Positions 1-13,138 of a DNA stretch of 64,000 bases are shown piece by piece. The notes under the pieces are model-generated. The model saw nothing but the letters and a program-made list of their open reading frames with translations, was not told the DNA's origin and made no database searches. This DNA is from Diphasiastrum complanatum. Its lineage: Eukaryota; Streptophyta; Lycopodiopsida; Lycopodiales; Lycopodiaceae. The stretch lies in the NCBI GenBank assembly GCA_029204225.1, contig CM055097.1:67370972-67434971 (forward strand), given 5' to 3'. Each line of letters opens with the position of its first letter. Position 1 is the stretch's first letter. The translations under genes were made by a program, and so were the position numbers.

Positions 1-2486
1 GGTATCTCATAAATTCCAAATCGGAAACCCTTAAAAATTATTTCTCTTTTAATTTTAAACCTCTACTTTATAGAAATTTCTTATGTACGAGACAATTGGA
101 TTGAGATTCATATTATTCCTTCTAGTGTAGAACTAGGTTTTGAAGGACTGTTTAAGTTATATGAACTCATGCTTCCATTTCAGGTTTATAAATATAGCTC
201 AGAATCAATTAATGTTTCAATCGATTAAGTGGAATTTAGACTTCCTAAGCCCAAATGATTATCTCTATTTGATATTTGATTATTGAGAGTAACGTTTCTA
301 TCACTTGGGATAAGATATTTTATGATTTTAAGGAAAAAGTCTGATTTGTAATAGTATTGAATACTCATTACTGACTTTTTCAAATTTTTAATACGTTGTC
401 TCCTGGGAACTTTTTGATCGAAGTTATGGAATTTCTTTTAAAAGGGGGAGAAGAAGATGATAGGAATAAGACTTTCATGGGATCAACTAATGGCATAGAT
501 TTCTTTTGTGGAATCTAGTTTGTGTGCATTGGTGGTGTGAATAGAGGAAGTTTCTAGTGATTATTTTGAATAATCTGGAACTAGAGGAGATTTGGGGGTT
601 TTTGAGCTGTGAGATATTTATGAATATGGGAAGTACTGGTAAAGATTAAATTAGGTTCACTGATTGGCTACCAAGTACCATTTAGTTATGGATTGGATCA
701 ATGGAATAAAGCTTTAATCTGAACCTTTTGTCCAAAGATGTCTGTATATGTCAGCCTAATCTTAGTTGGTGCACTAAGATATGAAGTATGTTGATTGGTT
801 GAAGGAATTTTGTGGATAAAAATATGATGGTTGGAAAACTTGTGATGTGGAATTATTCACTTCAGAGATTTTCCAGATATGTTATTTACTCAAGAGAAAT
901 AGAAACTTCTGTAGATGAGTTACAAGATTCTCAATGAGATATGTGAGTAACATATGCGGATTTTGGAGGAATCTGCTAGATAAGGACATATGTGTTTATG
1001 TACTGGGTCATAGTGAGATTTTTCTCGTATGTGCACGATTAATCTTGTGTGGATCTACTATATATTCCTGGTTACTAAGGTTATCTTGTGCACTTAACCT
1101 AGTTGTTGAACATAGACATATGATCAAGTATTGTGTTTGACAATTACTTGCAGAGTTAACAAATCTGTTATGATAGATCTATAGGTTAACTTAAATGTGA
1201 TTTGGATATGGATCTAAATGTGGTGTTGTACAGTACAATTAAGATCTGCACCTAGACATTTATGATTTCTAAGTCATGGGCAATTAATTTGAGTAGTTGA
1301 TTTACTCCTGTGGAAGTTAATTGGTAAAATGGACAGTGTGAAGAGAATTCACCAAAAACTGTTTGTTATATGCGTATTTCTTGTAAGACACATATTTTGT
1401 GAGTCATTTGGATTCATCTGAAAAAATTGTGTGCATAGGATATTGAATTCTTGGATGAGTATTTCTCAGTTGAGGAATAGACTTAACACAGTAGTGATTG
1501 TATTCCTGTAAGCTCAATTGGATACCGGATCCTAATGGTGCCAAGAATGGTAAATTGAATTTTGGGAATCCAGCAAACCTTTGTAATCTCTAGATGTTGT
1601 TCTAGGAGATTGTATAAAGTTTATATCGTTAAAGATGAATTTTATAAAGGTCTTTAATTACCTTATTGATTGTTGAATTTGGAACTCATAATCTCGTAAA
1701 GAATTGGATTGAAAGAATATTCTTGAAATCCAGTATTTTTCCTTATGGAAAAGATTTTAGAATGATTCTTATATTTCCTGAGTTGTATTTTGTTGTACAT
1801 ATACTCCAATATCTTTCAGTGATTAAGTATGGTTTTAGAATCCTGAGAATCATGATTGACAAATCATAAGATTCTAAATGTTTATGATTGACGGATCATA
1901 AATTGATACTTAAGATCATTTGAAGATTATAAGAAAATGTGAAGATTCTAAAGATAATGAGTAATTCTTGATCAATTGGGTGAGTCAAGGATTTAGATCT
2001 GTTGGTTGAACTCTAAATTTTTTTACTCTAGCACATACTTGAGATTGTGTGAAACTTACAAGGATTTTCATTAAGTAATTGCTTACTTATGAGGAATTTG
2101 CTTATCTTACAGATTGTCGTTTATAAGTGCTTGTGTACAAAGTTCAGTCTATATCTCCATATTTGTAGGAGACAGATAAATTTATTATACAGATAGATGC
2201 TGATTTCTTGCATTTGATGTTAGAAATGGGGCTGTTAACTCATAAGAGTAATTGTAGTACTCTAGTTTGATATTATGATTGTCTGAGACTTGATGGATCT
2301 CCTAGAGATTTTAGATGATTGAATTGTGATATTTTAAAATATTTGTATATTCTAAGAATATTTGTACCAAGAAGCCTTATTTTCTGCAAGATAATTGAAA
2401 TGAAATTTCTTCAGTTTTTGAATTTGATTTCTAAAATAAGGTAAGTCACCCAGTGTTTCATGTAGTTGGGATTACATGAAGGTGAT
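1..2486. other. AT-rich region, no recognisable gene
   Basis: No reading frame here resembles a known protein; the longest open stretches are under 70 codons and look random. There is no LTR, primer-binding site or inverted repeat that I can support. It is probably decayed transposon or intergenic DNA. Confidence 0.5.
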
Positions 2487-3301
2487 TGTTAGAGGGTTTG
2501 CGGATCAACCCTAACCCTAGTTAATAAGTGAGAGGGATTTGGCACCCTACGTGTGTAAGTCCAACCTGATGATCACATAGTTATTTGATTGATTAGTTAA
2601 AAGTCAATAAAAATGTCCTTGCTCTTTTTCTTCCCTTCTCCATCTCTCATGCTTTCTTTGGATTTTGCTAATTATTGGATTTGAATGTTATTGGGATTGA
2701 GTGTTATTATACTTTTTATGAGAGAGAAAGAGAGAGAGAGAGAGACAAAGAGTAAGCTATCTTTGGTGTGGATCATAGTGTTAATGGATCTTAGTGTTAA
2801 TGAGTAGGGTTAATGGATGTAGAGTTAGATTTAAATCTTCCATTCATGCTGAAATCTGAACTAAACTATCGCTCTCATGGGAACGAACCTACGCGTGACA
2901 ACTAGCTCTGCACTATTTTTACTCCACATTTTGCCTCCCTTTACTTTTGAATTCCTATTTTAGGGTTCATTGGTAGGGTATTTATAGGGGCATTTGTACA
3001 CTCATTTTTCAGATTATTGATTGGTATTGCTTGGGCTCTTCGTGGGGGAACCTATTGTCTTTTCTATTGCTTGTAGGGCTTTAGTCTATTGCTGTCTTTT
3101 ATGCTTCATTGATTCAACACCTGAGATTTTGATCATAACTTGGTATCAGAGCACTTTCCTAGTTGCTGAATTTTAGATCTGATTTTCTGACTGGGTGCCC
3201 ATTTTCCTTGCTGATTTTTCTCTCTTTGCTGAGGGCTTTCATCTGATGCTAGATTGACTAGATCTTGGATTCGGGTTAGGCAAGGAAAGAAACCCACTAC
3301 A
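2487..3301 (+). repeat. Ty3/gypsy LTR, copy A (rearranged)
   Basis: It starts TGTTAGAGGG, ends CCCACTACA, and is followed after 4 bp by an Asp-tRNA primer site, so it is the 5' LTR of the plus-strand gypsy element. It is the same family as the minus-strand LTRs at 61366-62130 and 53771-54549. Against the 61366 copy it lacks about 250 bp of U3, including the segment with the CTATAAAAAGGG TATA-like box. It also has about 330 extra bp at roughly 2906-3235, with its own TATA-like TATTTATAG and a Met-tRNA-type TGGTATCAGAGC at 3142. A GA-rich tract lies at 2719-2745. Confidence 0.85.
2906..3235 (+). other. Foreign segment inside gypsy LTR A
   Basis: This stretch is absent from the otherwise similar LTR at 61366-62130. 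It reads like the 3' part of another LTR joined to its leader: a TATA-like TATTTATAG near 2979 and, about 160 bp on, TGGTATCAGAGC, the usual copia primer site for initiator Met tRNA. I infer capture of, or recombination with, a copia LTR end. Boundaries are approximate. Confidence 0.5.
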
Positions 3302-3305
3302 ATTT

Positions 3306-3323
3306 TGGCGCCGTTGTCGGGGA
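3306..3323 (+). promoter_or_regulatory. Primer-binding site, Asp-tRNA type
   Basis: TGGCGCCGTTGTCGGGGA matches the complement of the 3' end of plant Asp tRNA, a primer used by several plant gypsy families. It lies 4 bp after the LTR, and the same arrangement recurs in the two minus-strand copies. Confidence 0.8.
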
Positions 3324-4513
3324 GCTACGCCAATTTTTCAGTTTTCAGCATGACTGTTGGATAGTTAGCTTGCATTAGGCATCTTGTCATGGCATGAATA
3401 GTGTTAGATCTGCATTTTAGGGTTAGTTTGGGATTGATTTTGCTTGGTTTGAGTGGATTTGCTTGTTTGAAATCTAATCTGATTGTTAAAACATGGAAAG
3501 CTATTCAGATCACCAATTTTAAGATCCATTTGGACCTGAGATATGAGAGAAAATAACAGAAATCAGTCAAATCTGTCAGATTTGGTCAAATAGAGGCAAA
3601 AAGCGTCATCAGAGCTTAGAACTTTTAACCCTCTTTCAGGAAACCTTCGCCGAGTTGCAGACACCTTCGGTTTTGATCACAAAACCTTCAGTGTGAAGGG
3701 CGAAGATTAGTTCCCAGCCGATTCCCAAAAACCGTCAAAAAACACCAAAAAATCATCAAAACCCTAAAAATACAAAATAAGAACCTTCGCTTGATTCACT
3801 GTGCACAGGTGTGATTATCTAATGCCAGGTCGACGAAGAATAATACCAAAAATAAAAAGGGTTTTCACAAAATCAGTTGTCATATTTTTGTCAAAAAAGT
3901 CACTTTTTTGTAAAATTACCAGTACTACTCTTGATCCTTCACCAGAACCTTCGCCGAGTTTTCAGAACATTCTATTTATAGTAAAGTACTATTTTTGAGT
4001 TTGACGAAGATTCTTCTTGATCAGATCATAGAAAATCTTGAATTTTACCCTTGCCAACCATAAGAAACTGTATTTTCTTGTGTCATAAACATTCGCCCAT
4101 TTTTCTATAATTGTATCTGTGTCAGATCTTTCACCTGAGAGGTCGGCGAAGGTTATTTCCCAAGAAATCATCAAAAAAAATGTTCAGAGAGTTTTTTTTG
4201 TCCAAAATAGCACTATTGAACCTTCACTGAGCCAATCTTCGCCTAGTGAACCTTCGCCAGACCTATTTTAAGTTTTTGATTTTCCAGATCAAGTCTCTGT
4301 CAAAATTTGGATCAAATCTGATATATTTTGAATTGGATTCTGAGAGATTTATCATTTTTTGAGAAGTATCGATTGATCGAATCTCGAAAACTTTTTCATG
4401 ATATAGAATCAGATTCTTGAAAAATGGAATAGATCTAGTAGTTTTGATCTGAGATAGTTGTGATTAAAAAATCTAGATCCAATCTCATTGTCTGCTTAAT
4501 CTAAATTGTAAAT
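3324..4513 (+). other. Gypsy untranslated leader with repeated CTTCGCC motif
   Basis: A long leader without a credible reading frame separates the primer site from gag. It contains recurrent AACCTTCGCC motifs in both orientations, for example at 3642, 3782, 3946, 4219 and 4249 in forward sense and GGCGAAGGTT at 4145. The leader of the minus-strand copy (60139-61350) has the same motif set. The motifs could form local hairpins in the genomic RNA. Confidence 0.6.
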
Positions 4514-6470
4514 ATAGTTGTCCCTGGAGGTGCTCCACAGGAAGTCAATCCAATTATTGTTAGAAGAGCACCCTGTTTGGATCTACTCAAATATAATGGA
4601 TTAACAAATCCAGTTAGATTTTTTCAGATCTATGCTGAATCCTGTGAAGTCTATAGTGAGCTTTATCCTCAAGATAAACTTAAGTTATTTCCTATGGCAA
4701 TAACAGGCGCAGCACAAGATTGTTACTATAGCCAAGACAAAACTGAGCGTACAAATTGGGAGGTTGTTAAGTGAGCCCTTATCACACAGTTCAAACCGCG
4801 AAAGTTTATGGAAGACCCTTTCCTACTTTTAAGTAAAATTAAAATGGAAAAGTGGGAAATGGTTCGAGATTACATTGAACGGGTGAAACGTCTTAGATCT
4901 GAATGCGAACCTAAGTTGATTAACGAAAATGCCATGATTATGTGGTTTTTGTCAGGTCTACCTAAACGGATCAGACGTGAGTTGAAATGCCATAATGAGT
5001 ATCCACTCTTGCAAAATGCTATGGACGATGCAATTCGGGAGAGGATGAAGATTTAGATGAGGAGCCAAATATCAGTATGTTGCCTTATACAGCAGGGCAG
5101 ACTACTACGACATCCACCACTATTGCATCAACGAATGCCAATGCTACTACAGAAATGATGTTCAATGAGTTCGAGAAACTTGGGAAGAACCAGCAAAAAC
5201 AGATGGAAAAGTTGCAGTTGCAATTTGATGAGAAGATCAAAGCATTGAAAAATTTCCACGGGGAAGCAATCAAGGAACCTGAAAAGCTTGCAAAAACTTT
5301 TTCTACTAGGGAAAATGTCTGGTGTTCTATTTGTACAGGAAATCACATAGTGAACGAGTGTCCTCAATTGAAAAAATGAATGGAACTCAATGTTTGCCAT
5401 CTGTGTAATTCACCTAATCATGAGACTGCTTTTTGCAACTTCAACCCTCGAATAATTCAACAACGATATGCCCAGATGGGATATTGAGAACCACAGTATG
5501 GAGGTAATCCAGCAGTAAGATAACGACAATCTGCTCTTGGATACCCGGAACGTTTAACTTTACCTGTCCCACCAAAGCACTCCGCTCCTCCTAACAATTT
5601 GATGGAACCAGAACCTTACGGAAGTGCTGAGCAATGGAACTATGGTAATGATCAGGAAGGTGGATCTTCATAACAATATGCCATTTATGTTGTCGCTCAA
5701 CAACAAGCTTCTAGAAATTGAACCAGAGGACCACTTGGATGCATTGCATGTGGAGAAAATCACAGAGTTGCAGAATGTCCAAATAAAGAAAAATTTGTAC
5801 CATTTTGTCGTGACTGTGGTTATGGGCATTGCTATAAAGATTGTCCAGCAAGACCGAAGCCACCACCAGTTACAGCACCTGTAAATTTGATAACAATCAA
5901 GCAAAGACTAGTAGCTCAGAATAAACCAAGTGCACCCTTGATGGTGGTCACCACAGCACAGAAGCAAAAAGAACCAGTCGTGGATCTAGTACCTACTGAT
6001 TCTATACCATTGAACGATACACCAACAACATCGGGAGTCTATCCAAATCTTAATGAAGAAAAATGAAGATATCAGAATATGAGACAGTGGATTAAACATC
6101 TGCAAGAAGAAGAGGAGCCTGAGGCTGCTAAATCAACAGTTGAAGTTCGGTCTTCACCATTCCAGCCTTCAAGAAATTTACGTACGGATATGAATGATCA
6201 ATTACATCATCTTGAAGAACCCTTCAAGATGACTGAACCAGAAGCACTGCAAGATCAATATTTCATTGGAAGAATTCCCGAAGTTGGTGCCAAAAGCAAA
6301 ATAAGTCTTAGCGCAAAAGTCAGGTCAACAAGAACCAGAAGTCCATTAGGAGCCGCTTTTTTGTGCTGGATTTGAAGAATCTAACGAAGTACTCCATGTT
6401 GGAGCCGCTTGGGAAAGTGAACAAAAGAATATCACTCTGTCGATACAGCATAGACAATTTCTTAAAGAAG
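4514..6470 (+). pseudogene. Ty3/gypsy gag, degenerate, four zinc knuckles
   Basis: Structural gag polyprotein of the retrotransposon. Frame begins at 4514, where the start ATG kept in the minus-strand copy (60136-60138) has become ATA. The matrix/capsid-like part (for example the PVRFFQIYAESCE stretch) is interrupted by a TGA near 4772, and the frame shifts near 5045. Downstream are four Cys-His knuckles: CSICTGNHIVNEC (about 5320), CHLCNSPNHETAFC (5396), CIACGENHRVAEC (5738) and CRDCGYGHCYKDC (5809). Further stops occur near 5377, 5485 and 6064. Four knuckles is more than the usual one or two. It cannot make a full protein. Confidence 0.8.
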
Positions 6471-6970
6471 CAGCCGTGATAGATGGCGGTTCAGGTGTTA
6501 ACCTGATCTCTACAAAGATATGTGCAAAATGGGGTCTTACAAAGATCAAACCTGCTACTTTTGCTATTAAGCTAGCTGATCAAACGACAGTTCGTCCACG
6601 AGGAATGGTGGAAGATATACCTGTCAGGATTGTAGGAGTACAGTTCATCATTACTTTCGTAGTGATGGACTTATCAGAAGCGCCTAATGTTTACCGAGTT
6701 CTATTGGGACATCCATGGTTACGAGTTGCACAAGTGGTTCATAACTGGGGTACCGGAAAATTCACTTTTGAAAATTGTGAACGTGTAGTTAAAATTGATC
6801 CTACAAGTTGGACTATCAAACCAGTGGTTCAAAAAGAGGATGGCAATTCATCAACAACATATCATATCACACTTGTGACCGACCATAGAAAAATTTCGGA
6901 GTTCATTACGATTCTCAAGCAGATATGGTCAATTGGAATGAAGCTCTTGCAACGATTGACTGTACAATAG
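6471..6970 (+). pseudogene. Gypsy aspartic protease domain
   Basis: The retropepsin-like core reads VIDGGSGVNLIS, with the expected D-G-S active-site flap pattern, followed by a second hydrophobic motif VYRVLLGHPWLR, the typical ILG-like element of retroviral-type proteases. It would process the Gag-Pol polyprotein. It sits between gag and the RT linker as expected. The frame is open for about 164 codons but is separated from gag and RT by stops and shifts, so it is a remnant. Confidence 0.75.
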
Positions 6971-7086
6971 GATATATGTGTCAACAAGATAATCAATCAG
7001 ATTTGAGCGAGATTTCCTTATTAGATCGAACTTTGGATACACCAATCGCGTTTCCACAAAATGTGCTGAATGTAGCCTAGATATCA

Positions 7087-7842
7087 ATGGAACCTATACC
7101 AGATCCGATTGAGGATGAACTCATTCTTGTGAGTCATGCCTTGACTTATGATGGCAATGCAGAACTTACGGATGAGCAGATTCTAAATCATATGGATCCG
7201 CCCATATTTGGAGTGCGTAATGTTCCTGATGAACCAACAATCAAACCGCCCAAAGTAGTTATATTGAAGGAAGATAGGATCACAGGATTGATGACGAAGA
7301 AACAAGCTAAGCAACATTATAATACGGTTCTGAAATGGGAAAATCCCCCTCGGAAGATTGATTCAAAGGAAGTGCCGCCTTTATTGGATAAAGGCAAAGA
7401 AAAAGTCGAGGATGATTCTTCAAGTCAGATTTCTAGTAAGACATCATCATCTAGGAAGTCTTCACCTTTGAAGAAATATTTATCATCTCGAAAGTCATCA
7501 CCTCCACGATCAATTCCTGCTAAGAAGGCTAAACGAAGATCCAAGACAAGTCCTTTCGAAAAAAAACATGCAAATGTAGTCCAGCATGATATGCCCGAGC
7601 ATTTTAAACGTTATACACTGGATGATGTGGTTATCATGTTACCTAAAGCACATCGTGAATATGAAGAACACATGCCAGAATCTACAGAAGTTTACGATGG
7701 CCCAGCTAAGATGCAGCCAATGAATCTTGCTGAGCCAGGAGAACTAGAAAAGATTGTACAAGTTGGATCACAACTTACTCCTGAACATTATCAAGCACTC
7801 CGCTTGTTACTTATTAAGTATCAAGATTGCTTTGCGTGAACT
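7087..7842 (+). pseudogene. Gypsy protease-RT linker with Ser/Arg/Lys-rich tract
   Basis: A 250-codon open stretch links protease to reverse transcriptase. It carries a low-complexity tract rich in Ser, Lys and Arg around 7435-7560 with repeated SSRKSSP units, and ends in the region that normally precedes the RT fingers (PEHYQALRLLLIKYQDCFA). The stop at 7837-7839 separates it from RT. No enzymatic domain is visible; the basic tract may have bound nucleic acid. Confidence 0.6.
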
Positions 7843-7851
7843 TATCAAGAT

Positions 7852-8481
7852 TTGAAGGGTATTCCGACATCAGTGATTGAACATACCAGACCTTTAGTAC
7901 CTGATGCATTTCCAAAGGTTACAAAGTTCTATCGCTGTAATCCTAATGTTGCGGATCTGATAAAGAAAGAACTTCAAAGACTGCTTGACGTCGATTTTAT
8001 TTATGAGATCGAGCATACTAAATGGATTTCACTGATTTTCATTGTTTCTAAGAAAAATTGAGGATCTTTGTAAACCTCAAAGCGTTGAACAAAGTGACGC
8101 GAAAGGATCACTTTTCGTTACCTTTTATTGAAAGCATTTTGGATCGCTTTGCTGGAGCGGAAGCTTATAGTTTTCTGGATGGATTTAGTGGTTACAACCA
8201 GGTTAAGATCGCACCTACCGATCGCCACAAAATTGCTTTTGCAACAAAATGGGACACCTATGCTTACAAAGTAATGTCGTTTGGACTCTGTAATGCACCA
8301 AGTTCATTCCAAAGAGTAATGCAATTTGCTTTTAAAGATTATCTGCAGAAATTCCTTGAAATTTACTTGGATCACTTGGGAGTTCATTGTACAGATAGAG
8401 ACCACCTGGATCGATTGGAAAAAGTATTTGAAAGATGTTGCAAAGATCAGATTTCTCTTAATCCAGAAAAATGTCAGATAT
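7852..8481 (+). pseudogene. Ty3/gypsy reverse transcriptase, truncated
   Basis: RT copies the element RNA into DNA. Fingers and palm motifs are clear: a frame break near 8058, then FVNLKALNKVTRKDHFSLPF, FLDGFSGYNQVKIAP, the AFATKWDTYAYKVMSFGL motif and NAPSSFQRVM. The catalytic YxDD box reads YLDH, so the second Asp is lost. Sequence stops at NPEKCQIL, where a copia LTR begins at 8482. The thumb/connection is missing and RNase H resumes only near 10575. Non-functional. Confidence 0.85.
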
Positions 8482-9580
8482 TGTTGGATTTACTCCTTCC
8501 ACTCTCCTAAATCCCAATTTTAATCTGCCTCCATTCATGCTGTATATTTTCTAACGTTGTCACGTAGTCTGCATTTTTACACGCAAATTTGCACGGAAGA
8601 ATAAAAGGCGAATGAATCGCGACAGTGTGTTCTTACACAGGTCATGGTGACAGGCGAAAGGAGGACACTACCTCACAGAATAGCAAAGTGCCCTAAAAGC
8701 TAAGGCACCCTGTAGATCTTATCCTAAGGCCATTCATAAGAGTGACGCACTCTTGCATCATCACGAACGTTCACATGATGTCACACCCTTTTCCACGCTC
8801 ATCTTTTGCAGCTATGCTAATAGATTGAACAACGACTGTAGCCACCCACGACCTCCTACAGATAGCACATCCACTCTATACTTTCATATCTGCACACCTG
8901 TAATATCTTGTATATAGTAGATATTATCTGTGTATTTAAGCGATGATGATGAAGCAGTGTATGCTAGAAGAGCAAGATAAATCTAGAATAAGTAAAGGAG
9001 GTTATATTCCTCATTATAGACAGAAATAAGCTTTGTAGGGCACGTGGTTTCGTCTGCTACTGTCTTGTGCTCTATCGCATTATTGATCTGTATACTTGCT
9101 ATACTTAATTTGACACAGTTCATTTATTTTGCGTTTAAGATCTGTCAATATTTCTATGCTTATTCTTCTTTCTGTCTGATTGTTCCAGTTGCTCTTTCTG
9201 ATAATAAACGATTGATTTTTATTCTTATCTTTTGTGAATAATTCGCGACTAATTATCAGTCGAGCACTGTCTAGCTCTTCGCAAATCATTTGCGACAAAT
9301 AATTTGTCTTGCAACTCGCGACAAATCATTCTTCTAGCGCTTCATTCATTCAAAGGTTTGGGTACGTAATCTAGAATGACCGTGATTTCAATCATTATCT
9401 GTTTTGTTCATTCTGATAGGCGTAGTTATGCTTAGGGAGAGAGTCATTTAACTCATTCCGCTGCGCACAAATATTTTCTGTTCAAGTTCGCTACTCGTTC
9501 GTTTCTTGTTCGAGTTCATTTCTCGTTCGCGTCTTGTTCATCATTTATTCGTTCTCTCTCTCTCTCTCTCTCTCCCAACA
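8482..9580 (+). repeat. Ty1/copia LTR inserted in gypsy pol
   Basis: Starts TGTTGGATTT and ends TCTCCCAACA, directly followed by a Met-tRNA primer site. Length 1099 bp. A TATA-like TATATAGTAG is near 8912. A short CT run (9553-9574) precedes the 3' end. A cluster of perfect palindromes lies at 9245-9308. It interrupts the gypsy RT exactly at 8481/8482. No matching second LTR is in the window, so the element is 3' truncated. Confidence 0.8.
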
Positions 9581-9593
9581 TGGTATCAGAGCC
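9581..9593 (+). promoter_or_regulatory. Primer-binding site, initiator Met tRNA
   Basis: TGGTATCAGAGCC immediately follows the LTR end. It is complementary to the 3' end of plant initiator Met tRNA and is the standard copia primer site. Confidence 0.85.
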
Positions 9594-9722
9594 ATGTTCA
9601 TAGCTTGATTAGCTTCCACAGCCGATAGAGTAATTGTCTTCTTGTTCTGTATTTTTCTAGTATCAGATTTTCATACTTAAGTCACTGATAGTTTCGCCTA
9701 TCACTTAGGCTAATTCGTCCAC

Positions 9723-10570
9723 ATGGATTCCCAAAGGAAAGCCAGTCCTCTCATGGACAAGCTTGATGGAGCCAATTACCATCTGTGGAAATTTAAGATG
9801 AAAACTTTACTAATGGCAAAGGAATTGTATGACGTTGTCACAGGTGCAGAAGGGAAACCCGAAGCAGACGACGCATCAATCGCCAGATGGAAGCTGGAGG
9901 ATGGAAAGGCTTTCGCACTGATCATCCTCAACATCACAGATACACAGATCAGCCATGTATCTGAGGCTCAGACATCGAAAGAAGTCTAGGGCATCTTGAG
10001 CATGCTATACGAAGTGCGAGATATAGCTTCTAAGCTACATCTCAGGAAAAAATTCTACTCCCTCAAGACGACGAATGGTGATTCTCTGTAGAATCACATT
10101 AATCAATTCAAGAACCTGCTAAGACAAATGGCCGCTGTCAAATCTGTCATAGACGATCAAGATGCAGTGATGCAACTGCTTACAAGCTTGCCAAGTTCTT
10201 ATGACAGCTGGGTGATGATCATCACGATTCATCCAGAATTGACTCTTTCAAGAGTCACCACTATGTTGTTTCAGGAAGACACGCGAAGGAATGAAGCCTC
10301 AAGTTCCTCAGTTGGTTCTCACGCCTTGTACACCAACAAGGGCACGACAAAGCAGAAGAAGAAGAAAGGCCCGAAGCCATCAAAGCCAGACTAGAAACCA
10401 GCTCAACAAAGGACAGTTGAATCAAGTGGCAAATGCAGCTGCAGAAGTTCCACAGCCAATTCAAGAAGCGGATCATGATGCCTTCATGACCAACCATCAA
10501 GGAGCATCTGGTGACAATTCTTGGTTCCTGGACTCCGGAGCCACTCAACACATGACTAGCAAACAGCCCT
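9723..10570 (+). pseudogene. Copia gag and protease start, broken
   Basis: Starts at ATG 9723. The N-terminal gag motif LDGANYHLWKFKMKTLLMA and the later HINQFKNLL and LLTSLPSSYDSW motifs mark a copia Gag (gag_pre/UBN2-like). In-frame TAGs occur at 9987-9989 and near 10090. After a frame change the protease active-site motif WFLDSGATQHMT appears at about 10522-10557. Copia sequence ends about 10565-10575, where gypsy RNase H resumes. Integrase, RT and 3' LTR are absent, so this is a 5' fragment left in the gypsy element. Confidence 0.8.
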
Positions 10571-12001
10571 CACGACAACTCCCATACTCCGCTCACCAGA
10601 TTACATGAAAGAGTTCCATGTGCATACTGACCCAAGTAAGTATGCCACTGGAGGTCTCCTTGCACAACCGGACAAGTATGGCAAAGATTTTCCTATATGT
10701 TTCTTAAGCAGACAATTGTTGCCTGCTGAAGTAAACTATACCACTACTGAGAGAGAAGCATTGGCGATGGTCTATGCGATACAACAACTACAACATTATC
10801 TGTCCACACCTTTACTTTCTACACAAACCATCAAGCACTCCTATATATCGTTAATAAGTCCTGTAAGACGGGACGAATAGCTCGATGGCTACTAATTTTG
10901 GAGGAATTTAATTTCCGTGTAGTCATTCGGAAAGGGTCCCAACATTTCATGGCGGATCACCTTTTCAGACTACCAAGTGCTGAAAAAGCAACTACACCAG
11001 TCAACGATGATCTTCCTGATGCGTGCCTTTTTCAGATCGATGCTACACCCTTATGGGCTGAGGAGATCACTCAGTTCCTCACAACAGGCCGACTAAAAGA
11101 AGGCCTAACTACAATGGAAAAAAGAAATTTTTTAATAAAAGCAGCGCCCATTCAGTTAATTGCGGGACAACTTTACAAAACAGATTACGCCACTAAGTGG
11201 GTGGAGGCTCGAGCAACGAAGGATGCCAACGCAAAAATAGTTGCACGTTTTCTTTACGAAAACATTCTTACCCGTTTTGACTGTCCCATAGAGCTTGTTA
11301 GGGATCGTGGCACGCATTTTTTAAATGTTGTCGTTGATAATCTCCTACGCCATTACCTTGTCGTTCACATGAAAAGTACATCGTACTATCCTCGGTGTAA
11401 TGGCCAGGCTGAATCAACTAGCAAAACAATATGTAAAATTTTGACCAAGATAGTTGAAACCAGCCGCTCTGATTGGGAAACAAAATTTTTCTCAGCTATC
11501 TGGGCTTACCGCACCACCGCGAAGAAAGCCACTGGGTGGGTTACCCCTTTCCACTTAGTATATGGTCAAGAGGCGGTAATGCCCGTAGAATTCTTAGTAC
11601 CTTCGCTAAGAGTTACAGAAGCTTTTTCAACACATCTCTATGAAAAGGCTTCAATAGAACAACAAGTCAAAACCACGCTATTTATGTTAGCCCAGTTATG
11701 TGAGACAAGACTAATATCTTATCACGCACAACTAGTTAACAAACGACGCCAAAAGGCCTGGCATGACCATCACCTGCGTAGTAAAAATCAACACTTAGGT
11801 GACCAGGTGCTTCTTTATACATCAAAGAAGCACCCCGACAAATTGAAGTTCAAAAGTGAGGGGCCATATGTTATTAACAAAATATTTCCTAATGGTGCAG
11901 TCCAGTTACAAAAACTTGACGGGACACTCCTAGACACTGTCGTAAACGGTGGTCATCTACGGCGGTACTACAAAGAGTTGTTCTTTGTTGACCCAATTTA
12001 G
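10571..12001 (+). pseudogene. Gypsy RNase H and integrase, internally deleted
   Basis: RNase H starts with KEFHVHTDPSKYATGG and continues through FLSRQLLPAEVNY and TTEREALAMVYAIQQLQHYL; a stop separates the halves near 10880. Integrase core follows with an apparently complete catalytic triad: Asp in DYATKWVEA, Asp in RDRGTHF and Glu in NGQAES. The Zn-binding HHCC domain is missing: sequence jumps from QLYKT to the first catalytic Asp at about 11182. The C-terminal part ends with LRRYYKELFF and a stop at 12001. No chromodomain is seen. The 3' LTR expected downstream is not found. Confidence 0.8.
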
Positions 12002-13132
<1,131 letters not shown>

Positions 13133-13138
13133 AAAATC

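Noticed and set aside
2487-12001. An intact, autonomous gypsy element
   Set aside because: The start codon is lost, there are several stops and frameshifts, YxDD is changed to YLDH, the integrase zinc domain is deleted, a copia fragment interrupts pol and the 3' LTR is absent.
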